Below, piece after piece: positions 1-6,859 of a stretch of 8,454 nucleotides of DNA. The position numbers and the translations under genes are program-made. The DNA is taken from assembly GCA_031276985.1 (NCBI GenBank), contig JAISMA010000214.1, positions 1-8,454 of the forward strand, in the 5' to 3' direction. Numbering within the stretch: position 1 is the first letter of the stretch; the number at the start of each line of letters is the position of its first letter. The notes under the pieces are model-generated. The model ran no database searches, was not told the DNA's origin, and saw only the letters and a list, made by a program, of their open reading frames with translations. Source of the stretch: Helicobacteraceae bacterium. GTDB lineage: Bacteria; Campylobacterota; Campylobacteria; Campylobacterales; SZUA-545.

Positions 1-273
1 GGCGGGCTACTTTTGAGCGGTTATCTGCTGTGGTATCTGCATCCTAGCGAAACGGTTAACGCGGAGGTAATTCAGCTTAAACGCACCTTAATCTACTTCC
101 ACTTTGGCACAAGTTTGCCGATGATGTTCTTCTTGCTCGATTTCGCGCATTCGGTAACGACGGCGGTGCGCGGCAACGTCAAGTATCTTTGGACGGGCAA
201 ATTCCCCCGCGAACATCTTGAGCAACTCGATCCCGAAGTGCTGGAAGATCTAAAGCGCGTCGGTCGCGCTTAA
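1..273 (+). CDS. fdhC: Formate dehydrogenase cytochrome b subunit, C-terminal part (partial)
   Basis: The reading frame is open from base 1 and ends at TAA 271-273, so this is the last 90 residues of a longer protein; an internal TTG at 13 is not needed as a start. The piece shows the end of one hydrophobic helix (GGLLLSGYLLWYLHP), then a second membrane segment around residues 31-54 containing two histidines (YFHFG and FAHSV), and a charged cytoplasmic tail (LWTGKFPREHLEQLDPEVLEDL). This matches the last helices and tail of the cytochrome b561-type gamma subunit of respiratory formate dehydrogenase, which anchors the enzyme in the membrane and passes electrons to quinone. fdhD follows after 9 bases in the same direction, which supports the call. 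Other Ni-hydrogenase-type cytochrome b subunits share this fold, and the heme ligands lie mostly outside the window, so the exact subunit is inferred from context. Confidence 0.65.
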   Translation, partial: GGLLLSGYLLWYLHPSETVNAEVIQLKRTLIYFHFGTSLPMMFFLLDFAHSVTTAVRGNVKYLWTGKFPREHLEQLDPEVLEDLKRVGRA

Positions 274-282
274 GGGCGTTAT

Positions 283-1062
283 TTGGAATTTGTTACGCAG
301 GCTCTAATAGAGCGTTTCGATCGCTTAAGCAAGGTAAAAGCCGCCGATTTCGTGATAAACGAATCAAGAATCGGCTTTTACCTAAACGGCGAGAAACTGC
401 TGTCGGTTATGAGCGTGCCAAGCGATCAGGACGCGCACATAGCGGGCTTTTTGCTCTCCGAAGGCGTAATCGAAAATCCTAGCGCGATCAAATCGATTCG
501 CGTTTCGGACGACGGCTTATCGGTCTATATCGACGCAAACGTCGACGAAAGCGCCAGAAAAAACCTATTCAAAGAAAAAACGCTCACAAGCGGTTGTTGC
601 GTGGGCGTAACGGGCAACGTCGAGGACAAGATCGCGCGCGAGTTTTTGGCGGCGGATTACAAAGTGGCGATCGGCGTTTTGCTGGACGCCGCGCAATTGT
701 TCGCGCAAAAAACCCCGCTGTTTGAGCAAACGGGCTGCGTTCATCGCGCCGCGCTGGTTTTGGAAAGCGGCGAAACTTTTAGCGCCGAAGACATCGGCAG
801 GCACAACGCGATCGACAAGGCGATCGGGCGGGCGCGGCTGAACGGGCTGGACGTTTCGCGATCGTTTCTAATGACTACGGGAAGGCTTTCCATGGAGATG
901 ACTATGAAATGCGTTATGCACCGCGTTCCGATCGTAATTAGCAAAGCCGCCGTAACGCTTCAAGGGATCAGATCGGCGCTTGAGTACGGCGTTACGCTAG
1001 GCGGCTTCGCTAGAAACGGCAGAATAAATTTCTACGCGCATTCGGGAAGGATTATCGTATGA
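283..1062 (+). CDS. fdhD: FdhD, sulfur-transfer protein for formate dehydrogenase
   Basis: This 259-aa protein is of normal FdhD length. FdhD carries sulfur from a cysteine desulfurase to the molybdenum cofactor and makes formate dehydrogenase active. Visible family blocks are HIAGFLLSEGVI near residue 52, the cysteine loop TSGCCVGVTG at 102-111, SAEDIGRHNAIDKAIG near 167, and the C-terminal TTGRLSMEM / VPIVISKAAVT region. The start is TTG at 283: AAGGG at 272-276 sits six bases upstream and no ATG occurs before residue 43. In E. coli FdhD the loop carries a CxxC pair (Cys121, Cys124); here the two cysteines, 105 and 106, are adjacent and the fourth position is Gly. The stop overlaps the next gene by ATGA, implying coupled translation. 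The family call is firm. Confidence 0.95.
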   Translation: MEFVTQALIERFDRLSKVKAADFVINESRIGFYLNGEKLLSVMSVPSDQDAHIAGFLLSEGVIENPSAIKSIRVSDDGLSVYIDANVDESARKNLFKEKTLTSGCCVGVTGNVEDKIAREFLAADYKVAIGVLLDAAQLFAQKTPLFEQTGCVHRAALVLESGETFSAEDIGRHNAIDKAIGRARLNGLDVSRSFLMTTGRLSMEMTMKCVMHRVPIVISKAAVTLQGIRSALEYGVTLGGFARNGRINFYAHSGRIIV

Positions 1063-1739
1063 CGCGACTTGATTTTTTACATACGAAGCTCTTGCGCTTA
1101 AGCCAAGCCGATAGCGGCGCGATTGCGGCGCTTAAGCCTCCTCTTGCCGCGTGCGTCCGCGCCAGCCGCGAATTGAAAGCGGCGCTAAAAGAACGCGACG
1201 ACGACGCGCTTTTTCTGCCGCTATTTGATCGCGGCGCGTTAATTCGCCAAAACGCCGATCGGGCGTTAAGCGAAGGGCGGACGATCGCGGTAGAGCCTTG
1301 CGAAATCGACTCGTTTTTTATTAACGATCTCGCTTCGCTGCCACAAGATCGCGTTTTTATCGCGCATTCGGATCATATTTTAACGGCGCGGCGCGATCTT
1401 AAGCGCCTCGTCGTCGATTTTTTCGCGCGCGCGGAGATCGCGCCGTTTTTGAGCGCGTATAACACCGCTCCAAACACGCTTTTTATTCGATTAAGCGGCA
1501 TAAAAGCGCGAACTTTAGTTCAGGCGCTGAAACTAGACGAGATCGCGATTACCAACGGAGAGGGCTGCTCGCTTGATCTTTTCACGCCCTCGTTTGTCGC
1601 GCAAAGTTACGGCTATAGCGAAGACGAGGCTAGAGAGGCGATCAGTCTTTCGTGGGCGGAAGACATAGAGGAGCGCGAACTATTGGACGCGCTGGATAAA
1701 ACGCTTTTTAGATATAGACAAATCAGGCGGTTAAACTAA
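1059..1739 (+). CDS. Stand-alone cysteine desulfurase (IscS/NifS) C-terminal domain protein
   Basis: This is a 226-aa protein. Residues from about 105 to 224 follow the small C-terminal domain of IscS-type cysteine desulfurases: a helix (RRDLKRLVVDFF), then APNTLFIRLSGI, TLVQAL, the active-cysteine loop EIAITNGEGCSL with Cys170, TPSFVAQSYGYSEDEAREAISLS, and a terminal helix. The large PLP-binding domain is missing: there is no SHK lysine motif, and the total length is little more than half of IscS (about 400 aa). The first 100 residues look helical and are not recognised. The ATG at 1059 overlaps the fdhD stop by four bases (ATGA), and moeA follows two bases after this stop. Known biology: IscS hands sulfur to FdhD in E. 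coli. Inference: this protein could be a sulfur relay or docking partner for FdhD, or half of a split desulfurase. The domain call is fairly sure; the function is not. Confidence 0.7.
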   Translation: MTRLDFLHTKLLRLSQADSGAIAALKPPLAACVRASRELKAALKERDDDALFLPLFDRGALIRQNADRALSEGRTIAVEPCEIDSFFINDLASLPQDRVFIAHSDHILTARRDLKRLVVDFFARAEIAPFLSAYNTAPNTLFIRLSGIKARTLVQALKLDEIAITNGEGCSLDLFTPSFVAQSYGYSEDEAREAISLSWAEDIEERELLDALDKTLFRYRQIRRLN

Positions 1740-1741
1740 CG

Positions 1742-2998
1742 ATGAAAAGTGGGCAAAACTCGACGCTTCTTAGCGTCGGCGAGGCTTTGGACATACTTCT
1801 AAGCCGTATTGAGCCGATCGATCGCGACGAAAGCGCCGCGCTGTTTGATTGCGCGGGGCGAACGCTGTTTGAGGATATTCTCGCCAAACGCGATCTGCCG
1901 TCGTTTGACAATTCGGCTATGGACGGCTACGCGGTCAAGATCGCCGACGCGGGCAAAACGGTACGGACAATCGGCAGGGTTTACGCGGGCGCGGATTTGC
2001 AAGGCGCGATCAAATCGGGCGAATGTATCAAGATTATGACGGGCGCGCCCATTCCGGAAGGCGCGGAGGCAATCGCCATGATTGAGCATGTTCAAAGCGC
2101 GGGCGAAAACCTCGTGAAACTCCCGGAGCAAATCGCGCTTTATCAGCATATTCGCAAAGCGGGCGAGGAGATCAAAACGGGCGATACGCTTTTGCGGCGC
2201 GGCGAAAGATTAAACGCCGTCAAATGCGCCGCTCTCGCCTCGCAGGGCGTTACGATCGCAAAGGTTTATCAACGCCTGAAAGTCGCGGTGATTTCCAGCG
2301 GCGACGAAGTGGTGGAGCCGTGGCTTTCGCCTTCGCGCTTTCAGATATTCAACACTAACGCCGTAACGATGACGCTTAGTTTGAAAGAGGCGGGTTTTGA
2401 CGCGCATTACGAAGGACTTTGCAAGGACGATCCGCGACTGCTGGCGCAAAAGATCGAAAAAGCGCTTTCAGAAAACGACGCGCTTATCGTTACGGGCGGC
2501 GTTAGCGTGGGCGACGCGGATTACGCTAGAAAGGCTTTTGAAAGCCTAAACGCCGAAATCTTTTTTCACGGATTAAACTTCAAACCGGGCAAACCGACAA
2601 TGACGGGCAAAGTCTTTGGCAAGCATTTTTTCGCGTTGCCGGGCAACCCGTTAAGCGCGTTTGCCAATTTACGCATATTCGCGTTTCCCGCGCTTCGCAA
2701 ACTGCAGGGCGATCGCGCCTTTTACGGCGATTTTTGCGTCGCGATCAACGACGTCGCTTTTGAAATCAAAGGCGATCGCGACACGGCGTTTTTAGGCGCG
2801 CTCAAAAACGGGCGGTGGCAAATTTCGCGCGGCGGCAAATACGGATCGAGCATGCTTTTGCCGATTGTCGAAAGCGACAGCTTCGCCATTTTCACGAAAG
2901 AGGCGCGAGAGGTCAAGGCGGGCGAAATAATCAAGATCGTTCCTTTTGATCGCTTCCCAAAAGTTTCGCAAGGCGATCCGATCAATCGCGGGCGCTAA
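1742..2998 (+). CDS. moeA: MoeA, molybdopterin molybdenumtransferase
   Basis: A 418-aa protein of normal length for MoeA, which inserts molybdate into adenylylated molybdopterin in the last step of Mo-cofactor synthesis. All main motifs are visible: FDNSAMDGYAV (residues 56-65, catalytic-type Asp61), GECIKIMTGAPIPEGAEAI (93-111), GEEIKTGDTLLRRGE (141-155), the MoCF/MogA-like domain VAVISSGDEVVEP (181-193) with QIFNTN (201-206), VTGGVSVGDADY (250-261), and FKPGKPTMTGK / FALPGNPLSAF (280-307). A C-terminal beta domain follows to the end. It lies two bases after the desulfurase-domain gene, with AGGCGG at 1725-1730 as a distant Shine-Dalgarno. It shares an operon with fdhD, so the cofactor step and the FDH-specific sulfuration step are co-expressed. 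The linker after SGDE (residues 190-200) lacks the usual PG and reads EPWLSPSRF, a minor oddity. Confidence 0.95.
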   Translation: MKSGQNSTLLSVGEALDILLSRIEPIDRDESAALFDCAGRTLFEDILAKRDLPSFDNSAMDGYAVKIADAGKTVRTIGRVYAGADLQGAIKSGECIKIMTGAPIPEGAEAIAMIEHVQSAGENLVKLPEQIALYQHIRKAGEEIKTGDTLLRRGERLNAVKCAALASQGVTIAKVYQRLKVAVISSGDEVVEPWLSPSRFQIFNTNAVTMTLSLKEAGFDAHYEGLCKDDPRLLAQKIEKALSENDALIVTGGVSVGDADYARKAFESLNAEIFFHGLNFKPGKPTMTGKVFGKHFFALPGNPLSAFANLRIFAFPALRKLQGDRAFYGDFCVAINDVAFEIKGDRDTAFLGALKNGRWQISRGGKYGSSMLLPIVESDSFAIFTKEAREVKAGEIIKIVPFDRFPKVSQGDPINRGR

Positions 2999-3030
2999 GC
3001 CCGTAATCGCTCCTATTAACGTTCGCGCAA

Positions 3031-3072
3031 AATTATTATTTAGGCGAATAATTAAGTCAAAACGACTAGAAT
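3031..3072 (+). promoter_or_regulatory. AT-rich leader with 7-bp inverted repeat and a possible -10 box
   Basis: The 104-base gap before the nuclease-like gene is much richer in A and T than the flanking genes. It holds a perfect inverted repeat, AATTATT (3031-3037) and AATAATT (3047-3053), with a 9-base spacer, followed by TAGAAT at 3067-3072, one base off TATAAT. No good -35 box is seen. The stretch could be a promoter with an operator for the gene at 3103. AT-rich palindromes arise easily by chance, so this is tentative. Confidence 0.3.
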
Positions 3073-3102
3073 AAACAAAATAAATCCTAAAAGGAAGCCT
3101 CC

Positions 3103-4260
3103 ATGCAAGCCTTTATCGAATGCGTTCGCGCTCACGCAGAGCATATCGCCAGAGTTGGCGATTTATGCGACAACGAAGAGACGACTAAACAGGCGGCAAT
3201 CGTGCCGCTACTAAATATACTAGGTTTTTCGTCGATTGACCCCACAAAAACGCGCGCGGAGTTTCGCGCCGAATTCGCAGGCGCGAAGGCTAACGAGCGC
3301 GTCGATTACGCGCTGTTTCAAGGCGGCAAGCCCGTTATGTTTGTCGAGGCTAAGGCGTGGAACGAACCGCTAACCAATCACGCGCCGCAACTAGCGCGAT
3401 ACTTCAACGCGATCTCGGACGTTAATTTCGCCGCGATTACAAACGGGCGCGAATGGCGTTTTTTTACCGATATGAACCAGAAAAACATAATGGATAGCAA
3501 GCCGTTTTTAACAATTGATTTCACGGGCGATTTAGACGATTGGACGATTGCGCGGCTTTATAATTTCCGCTATGACAACTTCCAGCCCGACGCGCTTAAA
3601 AGCCTAGCGGTTGATAGCGCGCTACTTAATAGTTTTACTAATATCGTCAACGATTTGTTGCGCGAACCCGATCTTGAATTTGCGCGTTTCGTCGCGTCCC
3701 GCGCTAATCTTGGACGGTCGCTAACGACAAAGTTTCTCGAGAGCGCCGTACCGCAACTTGACGAAGCGATCAAAAGGGCGATAGGCGCGATCGCGATCAC
3801 GGGCTTAAACGCCGCGCCAATCGCAAAATCCGACGCGCCCGCGATAGCGATAGCGCCTAACGCGGACGACGAAGGCGATATTGTTGATCCGAGCAATCCA
3901 AAGATAATCACGACTTACGCCGAGCGGCGGTTATTTGAAACGGTTAAGGATATTTTAGGCGACGACGCGGACATTGTGGGCAAAGATACCGAATCGTATT
4001 ACGGCGTACTGTTTCAAGGCAAAACTACGCGCTGGATTTTGCACTATTACGGCGATAAAAAGAACCCAAAGATTGATTTTTGCGTACCGCTAACAGACGA
4101 GCGCAAGCGCGAAGTAAAACGCGCCGGGCTAAAGTTGGGCGCGGGCGAATCGGTCGTGCTGGATAAACCCAAAGATTTGCTTCGCATTGCCGGGATTGTG
4201 CTTGACGCCTACGATTACGTCCAAAACGACGAGAATTTCAGACGTATGAAAAAAGAGTAG
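3103..4260 (+). CDS. Orphan HsdR N-terminal-like PD-(D/E)xK nuclease-family protein
   Basis: A 385-aa protein. Residues 20-140 resemble the N-terminal nuclease domain of type I restriction HsdR subunits and the related COG4748 proteins: ETTKQAAIVPLLNILGF (26-42), then VDYALF (Asp68), a strand, and VMFVEAKAW with Glu82 and Lys84, giving a full D...ExK catalytic set, then QLARYFNA and FAAITNGREWRFFTD. Residues 235-265 are a low-complexity Ala/Ile/Asp linker. Residues 270-385 form a second domain (RLFETVKDIL, SYYGVLFQ, WILHYYGDKKNPKIDF, LLRIAGIVLDAYDYV). There is no helicase motor, methylase or specificity gene nearby, so this is not a normal type I system. It has its own leader and AAAGGAAG 12-5 bases before ATG 3103. 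It may be a stand-alone defence or repair nuclease; the substrate cannot be told. Confidence 0.8.
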   Translation: MQAFIECVRAHAEHIARVGDLCDNEETTKQAAIVPLLNILGFSSIDPTKTRAEFRAEFAGAKANERVDYALFQGGKPVMFVEAKAWNEPLTNHAPQLARYFNAISDVNFAAITNGREWRFFTDMNQKNIMDSKPFLTIDFTGDLDDWTIARLYNFRYDNFQPDALKSLAVDSALLNSFTNIVNDLLREPDLEFARFVASRANLGRSLTTKFLESAVPQLDEAIKRAIGAIAITGLNAAPIAKSDAPAIAIAPNADDEGDIVDPSNPKIITTYAERRLFETVKDILGDDADIVGKDTESYYGVLFQGKTTRWILHYYGDKKNPKIDFCVPLTDERKREVKRAGLKLGAGESVVLDKPKDLLRIAGIVLDAYDYVQNDENFRRMKKE

Positions 4261-4363
4261 CCTAAAGGCGCAAACAGACCGCCAAAAAGCGGCGGCGAGG
4301 AAGAAAAACCAACAAACGCATCTTGGCGACACAAATTCGCCGATCGCTGAAGATACCGCCGTG

Positions 4364-4413
4364 TAAAATGGCGCGATAATTTCAAAGGAGCGATTGCTCT
4401 TGAATTGAGGAAG
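4364..4413 (+). promoter_or_regulatory. Possible -10 box and Shine-Dalgarno of the TPR-ciaD-cca operon
   Basis: The 157-base gap 4261-4417 separates the nuclease gene from the next operon. TAAAAT at 4364-4369 could be a -10 box, and GATAAT at 4375-4380 is a second candidate. GAGGAAG at 4407-4413 lies four bases before ATG 4418 and is the likely ribosome binding site. No clear -35 box is seen, which is common in Campylobacterota. I see no terminator with a T-run after the nuclease gene. Confidence 0.3.
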
Positions 4414-4417
4414 ATAA

Positions 4418-4663
4418 ATGGCGCTCAAAACGCTAACGCTGGCTTCAATCTACGAGTTGCAAGGGCTAAAAGACGAGGCGAGCGAAATCTACCGCGACAT
4501 TCTTTCCGCAGATCCAAACAACGCGGAAGCTAGAGTGGCGCTTAGGCGTTTAAGCGGCGCGAGGCGCAAATTTGACGGCGTAAATACGCAAATGCGCGAC
4601 TTTTTTATCAAAATGGATTCGCCCGCCGAGTTTGCCGAATTTGAGCGGTGGCTGGCGTTTTGA
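4418..4663 (+). CDS. Small one-repeat TPR protein upstream of ciaD-like gene
   Basis: An 81-aa protein. Residues 3-45 form one TPR-type helix pair: LASIYELQGLKDEASEIYRDIL followed by the typical turn DPNN and AEARVALRRL. The rest (RKFDGVNTQMRDFFIKM...EFAEFERWLAF) is predicted helical and ends in a hydrophobic tip. It has a good Shine-Dalgarno (GAGGAAG). Short proteins with the same N-terminal pattern sit before ciaD and cca in Campylobacter, where they are sometimes labelled CDC27-family. The job is unknown; TPRs bind other proteins, so it may act with the neighbouring CiaD-like product. It lies ten bases from the next start. Confidence 0.8.
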   Translation: MALKTLTLASIYELQGLKDEASEIYRDILSADPNNAEARVALRRLSGARRKFDGVNTQMRDFFIKMDSPAEFAEFERWLAF

Positions 4664-4673
4664 AAGGGCAAAT

Positions 4674-5084
4674 ATGGACTTAAAAGAGATGGTGCTTTCG
4701 GCGTTAGCCGATCTGCAAGAAGAAAACGAGCGAAAAACCGTCGCGCAGATCGCGATTGATCCGATTGCGATTGAACCGATCGCTACAATCGCGCCGCCGC
4801 AAGAGCCGATCGCGCCGCAAATCGCGCAAAAACCAACCGAGCCCGAAAAGCCCGAAGTCGAGCAAGAGCCGATCTCGCCGCCCCAAACGCAAGCGGCGAG
4901 CGAAAAAAGCGACGACGAAGCGAAGTTTTTAAGCGCGGTAAAAGAGCGGATTTTGGCGTTGTTTGAAGGCTTTCAATCGCCAAACAACAAAGCGGTGGAA
5001 GCCAAAGTGGATTTGACGCTTAACTTTTTTGAGTATCTTTTGAGCGCGATCGAAGAGCGCATAGACGAGCTAGAGCGACGGTGA
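4674..5084 (+). CDS. ciaD: CiaD-like protein with Pro/Glu-rich middle and conserved C-terminal helix domain
   Basis: The start is ATG 4674, with AAAGGG at 4664-4668 just upstream. A longer frame opening at 4632 would overlap the TPR gene and lacks a ribosome site. The 136-aa product has three parts: a helical N-terminus (MDLKEMVLSALADLQEENER), a low-complexity linker at 28-78 rich in Pro, Glu, Ile and Ala with repeated EPIA/DPIA, and a conserved helical domain at 83-131 (EAKFLSAVKERILALFEGF, NNKAVEAKVDLTLNFFEYLL). That domain and the position between the TPR gene and cca match C. jejuni Cj0788 as I remember it. CiaD in C. jejuni is delivered to host cells and acts on MAP-kinase signalling; whether this one is secreted cannot be seen, and it has no signal peptide. 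In this lineage it may have an older, housekeeping role. The assignment rests on remembered sequence and synteny. Confidence 0.7.
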   Translation: MDLKEMVLSALADLQEENERKTVAQIAIDPIAIEPIATIAPPQEPIAPQIAQKPTEPEKPEVEQEPISPPQTQAASEKSDDEAKFLSAVKERILALFEGFQSPNNKAVEAKVDLTLNFFEYLLSAIEERIDELERR

Positions 5085-6124
5085 TACTGCCCGAACCTTT
5101 TCAAGCGGATTTTGCCAAAATCAAAGCGGCGTTGAAAGCGCACACCAATCGCGCCTATTTCGTGGGCGGCGTTACGCGCGATTACCTGCTTGGACGCGCC
5201 ATTAACGACGTCGATATAGAGATTTACGACATACCGCCCGATCGTTTCGATTTGGTTATGAAATCGCTTGGCGCAATCGGCGTCGGCAAAAGTTTTTTCG
5301 TCTATAAATTCGGCGCGTTTGATCTTTCTTTGCCGCGATCGGAGCGAAAAACGGGGCGCGGTCATAGAGCGTTTGACGTGGCGTGGCAAAACGATCCAAT
5401 CGCCGCGAGTCGCCGTCGGGACTTCGCGATGAACGCGATTATGATCAACATTTTTAGCGGCGATCTGCTTGATTTTCATGGCGGACAGCGCGATCTAAAG
5501 GCGAAAATCATACGCCACATCGACGATTGCGCCTTTGCCGAAGACAGTTTACGCGCGCTCAGGGCGGCGCGTTTCGCGGCGGCGCTGAACTTCAAAATCG
5601 CGCCCGAAACAATTAGACTCTGCCGCGCCATAGAACTTGACGATTTGAGCCGCGATCGCGTTCGCGGCGAGCTTGAAAAACTAGCCGCCGCGCCGTTTAG
5701 AATCAAGGGCGTTTATTATCTGATAAAGCTAGGCGCGACAAAGCGGCTGTTTGGCTACGATCGCGCCGATTTAAGGCTGTTTCGCTGGGCAAAACGCGCT
5801 CCGCTTTACTACGCGCTGGGCTGCTATTGGCGCGACAAAAAAAAGATTTTTCCGCTGTTTGGCAAAGCCAAAGAGATTGCGCGGCAGCCTTCGCCGCCAA
5901 AACGGGCAAGCGATCGCTTTTTGAGCGCGATCGCATATAAAAAACCGCTTAAAGAGTGGGACGGCGCGACGATTTTCAAACTCCAAAACCATAGATTTTA
6001 CGACGAAAAGCTGGATTTGCGGATCAAGCCCGCCGACTTGATGAAAGAAGGATTTACGGGCGCGGCGCTTGGCGTGGAACTGAGAAAACGCGCGCTTAAA
6101 GCGTTTAGGCAATCTAGCCGCTAA
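5081..6124 (+). CDS. cca: CCA-adding enzyme / tRNA nucleotidyltransferase (class II)
   Basis: A 347-aa protein. The nucleotidyltransferase head shows YFVGGVTRDYLLGR (residues 27-39) and DVDIE (Asp43 and Asp45, metal-binding carboxylates), with Asp81 in FDLSLPR as a probable third. It continues with PIAASRRRDFAMNAI (107-120) and EDSLRALRAARFAAAL (154-169), the classical class II blocks; a helical tRNA-binding tail follows. The enzyme adds or repairs the 3' CCA of tRNAs. It is close to poly(A) polymerase, and the sequence alone does not fully exclude that or an A-adding variant. The start is GTG 5081, overlapping the ciaD-like stop as GTGA, so translation is coupled. It closes the + strand run of genes; no hairpin with a T-run is visible after the TAA. 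Confidence 0.92.
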   Translation: MILPEPFQADFAKIKAALKAHTNRAYFVGGVTRDYLLGRAINDVDIEIYDIPPDRFDLVMKSLGAIGVGKSFFVYKFGAFDLSLPRSERKTGRGHRAFDVAWQNDPIAASRRRDFAMNAIMINIFSGDLLDFHGGQRDLKAKIIRHIDDCAFAEDSLRALRAARFAAALNFKIAPETIRLCRAIELDDLSRDRVRGELEKLAAAPFRIKGVYYLIKLGATKRLFGYDRADLRLFRWAKRAPLYYALGCYWRDKKKIFPLFGKAKEIARQPSPPKRASDRFLSAIAYKKPLKEWDGATIFKLQNHRFYDEKLDLRIKPADLMKEGFTGAALGVELRKRALKAFRQSSR

Positions 6125-6183
6125 CTATCTCGCGCCTCATATTCGCGCCGCCTTTGAATAATTGTACATTTTCATCGTAATCG

Positions 6184-6339
6184 CTAATCGGCAAACAGCA
6201 TCTCAATTTCGGAAATCCTTGAGTCTCGCTCAGGATCATAATCCGGATTTTTCGCCAGAACATACCATTTTATTTTGACGTATTTATAGAATAGAGGAAT
6301 TGTATAGATTGGGGGGAATAGCTTATCCTTCAATGCCAA
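6184..6339 (-). CDS. 51-aa ORF, TTG start with perfect Shine-Dalgarno, unknown
   Basis: On the minus strand AGGAGG (6353-6348) stands eight bases before a TTG at 6339, which opens 51 codons ending at TAG 6186-6184. The product has natural-looking composition: MALKDKLFPPIYTIPLF, then KIKWYVLAKNPDYDPERD and SRISEIEMLFAD. It belongs to no family I recognise. An ATG at 6346 is only one base from the Shine-Dalgarno and in another frame. The ORF lies behind the acidic 134-aa gene on the same strand and may be its operon partner. It could instead be the frameshifted tail of a larger broken gene, because the frame used upstream (6454-6326) also looks coding and runs straight into it. Real coding is likely; the gene boundaries are uncertain. 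Confidence 0.45.
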   Translation of the reverse strand: MALKDKLFPPIYTIPLFYKYVKIKWYVLAKNPDYDPERDSRISEIEMLFAD

Positions 6340-6454
6340 GCTCCATACCTCCTATTTCTTTCGCGGTAATGTCAAAATTTGTATGGAAATCGGAAAACGC
6401 TTCTATGGTTTCGCAGTCCCCCGCACATATGTGGCGCGCTAAGACAAAACCATA
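6323..6454 (-). pseudogene. Possible coding remnant in frame behind the 134-aa gene's stop
   Basis: Directly after the TAA (6457-6455) of the 134-aa gene the same frame stays open for 43 codons to a TAA at 6325-6323, reading YGFVLARHICAGDCETIEAF and then DFHTNFDITAKEIGGMELGI. It has no usable start codon of its own except an ATG seven codons from the end. Either the 134-aa gene once continued here and has a nonsense change, or this is an N-terminally truncated second gene that goes on, by frameshift, into the 51-aa ORF. Forty-three open codons can occur by chance, so this rests on the protein-like composition. Confidence 0.35.
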
Positions 6455-6859
6455 TTATGTCAACGTGATAAAGTTATCGTTGCTTAAATAATAATCCAGC
6501 GCCGCGATAAAATCTTCGATCAAAGGGTTTCCTTTTTGGCGCAACAAATTATCTATTACATCTTCAAATTGCTCTCCGTAATAAAACAACTCCAAGGCAT
6601 TATCCAATACAAACTGAGGATATACATCTTCGTCATTGACAACAGAGGGATAGCGTTCCAAGTAACAAACAGCGTCCTTTGTAATAGAAGCGAGATCGTC
6701 TTCGACATATAAACAAAAAATATCGTCGGTATGCTCGCTTATGACCAAATCAAAGGATCGTTGCGTAGCCCCAGATGGAATGCCTGTATACGAACGCCAA
6801 AAAGCTATTACCACTTGCTCTAAAGTATAAGCCTTGCGGTATTCTAGTTCCATAGTCAT
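6455..6859 (-). CDS. Acidic small protein of unknown family (immunity-like in character)
   Basis: A 134-aa cytoplasmic-type protein with no signal peptide or membrane segment. I count 25 Asp/Glu against 8 Lys/Arg. It starts with a helix (LEQVVIAFWRSYTGIP), continues FDLVISEHTDDIFCLYVEDDLASIT and is helical towards the end (FEDVIDNLL, IEDFIAALDYYL). I do not recognise a family. Small, strongly acidic, lone proteins of this kind are often immunity proteins of toxin systems, but no toxin is visible. The start is ATG 6859 because AGGAG (6871-6867) lies seven bases ahead; the next ATG at 6853 would be 13 bases away. It overlaps a 20-codon ORF by ATGA and has a promoter-like leader. Its DNA is clearly richer in A and T than the genes to the left, suggesting separate origin. 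Confidence 0.7.
   Translation of the reverse strand: MTMELEYRKAYTLEQVVIAFWRSYTGIPSGATQRSFDLVISEHTDDIFCLYVEDDLASITKDAVCYLERYPSVVNDEDVYPQFVLDNALELFYYGEQFEDVIDNLLRQKGNPLIEDFIAALDYYLSNDNFITLT

Noticed and set aside
1059..1739. TorD-like chaperone reading of the third gene
   Set aside because: Position beside fdhD suggested it, but the C-terminal blocks fit the IscS small domain much better.
4279..4296. CCGCC-GGCGG hairpin after the nuclease gene as a terminator
   Set aside because: The stem is only five bases and no T-run follows on either strand.
4129..4428. 99-codon minus frame across the nuclease gene end
   Set aside because: It is antisense to a well-supported gene, with Phe/Cys-rich composition typical of a shadow frame.
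6127..6183. Short minus frame MKMYNYSKAARI before cca's end region
   Set aside because: Twelve codons with no ribosome site; chance.
6300..6491. 63-codon + frame behind cca
   Set aside because: It opens with TTG, lacks a ribosome site, and the opposite strand reads far more like protein.
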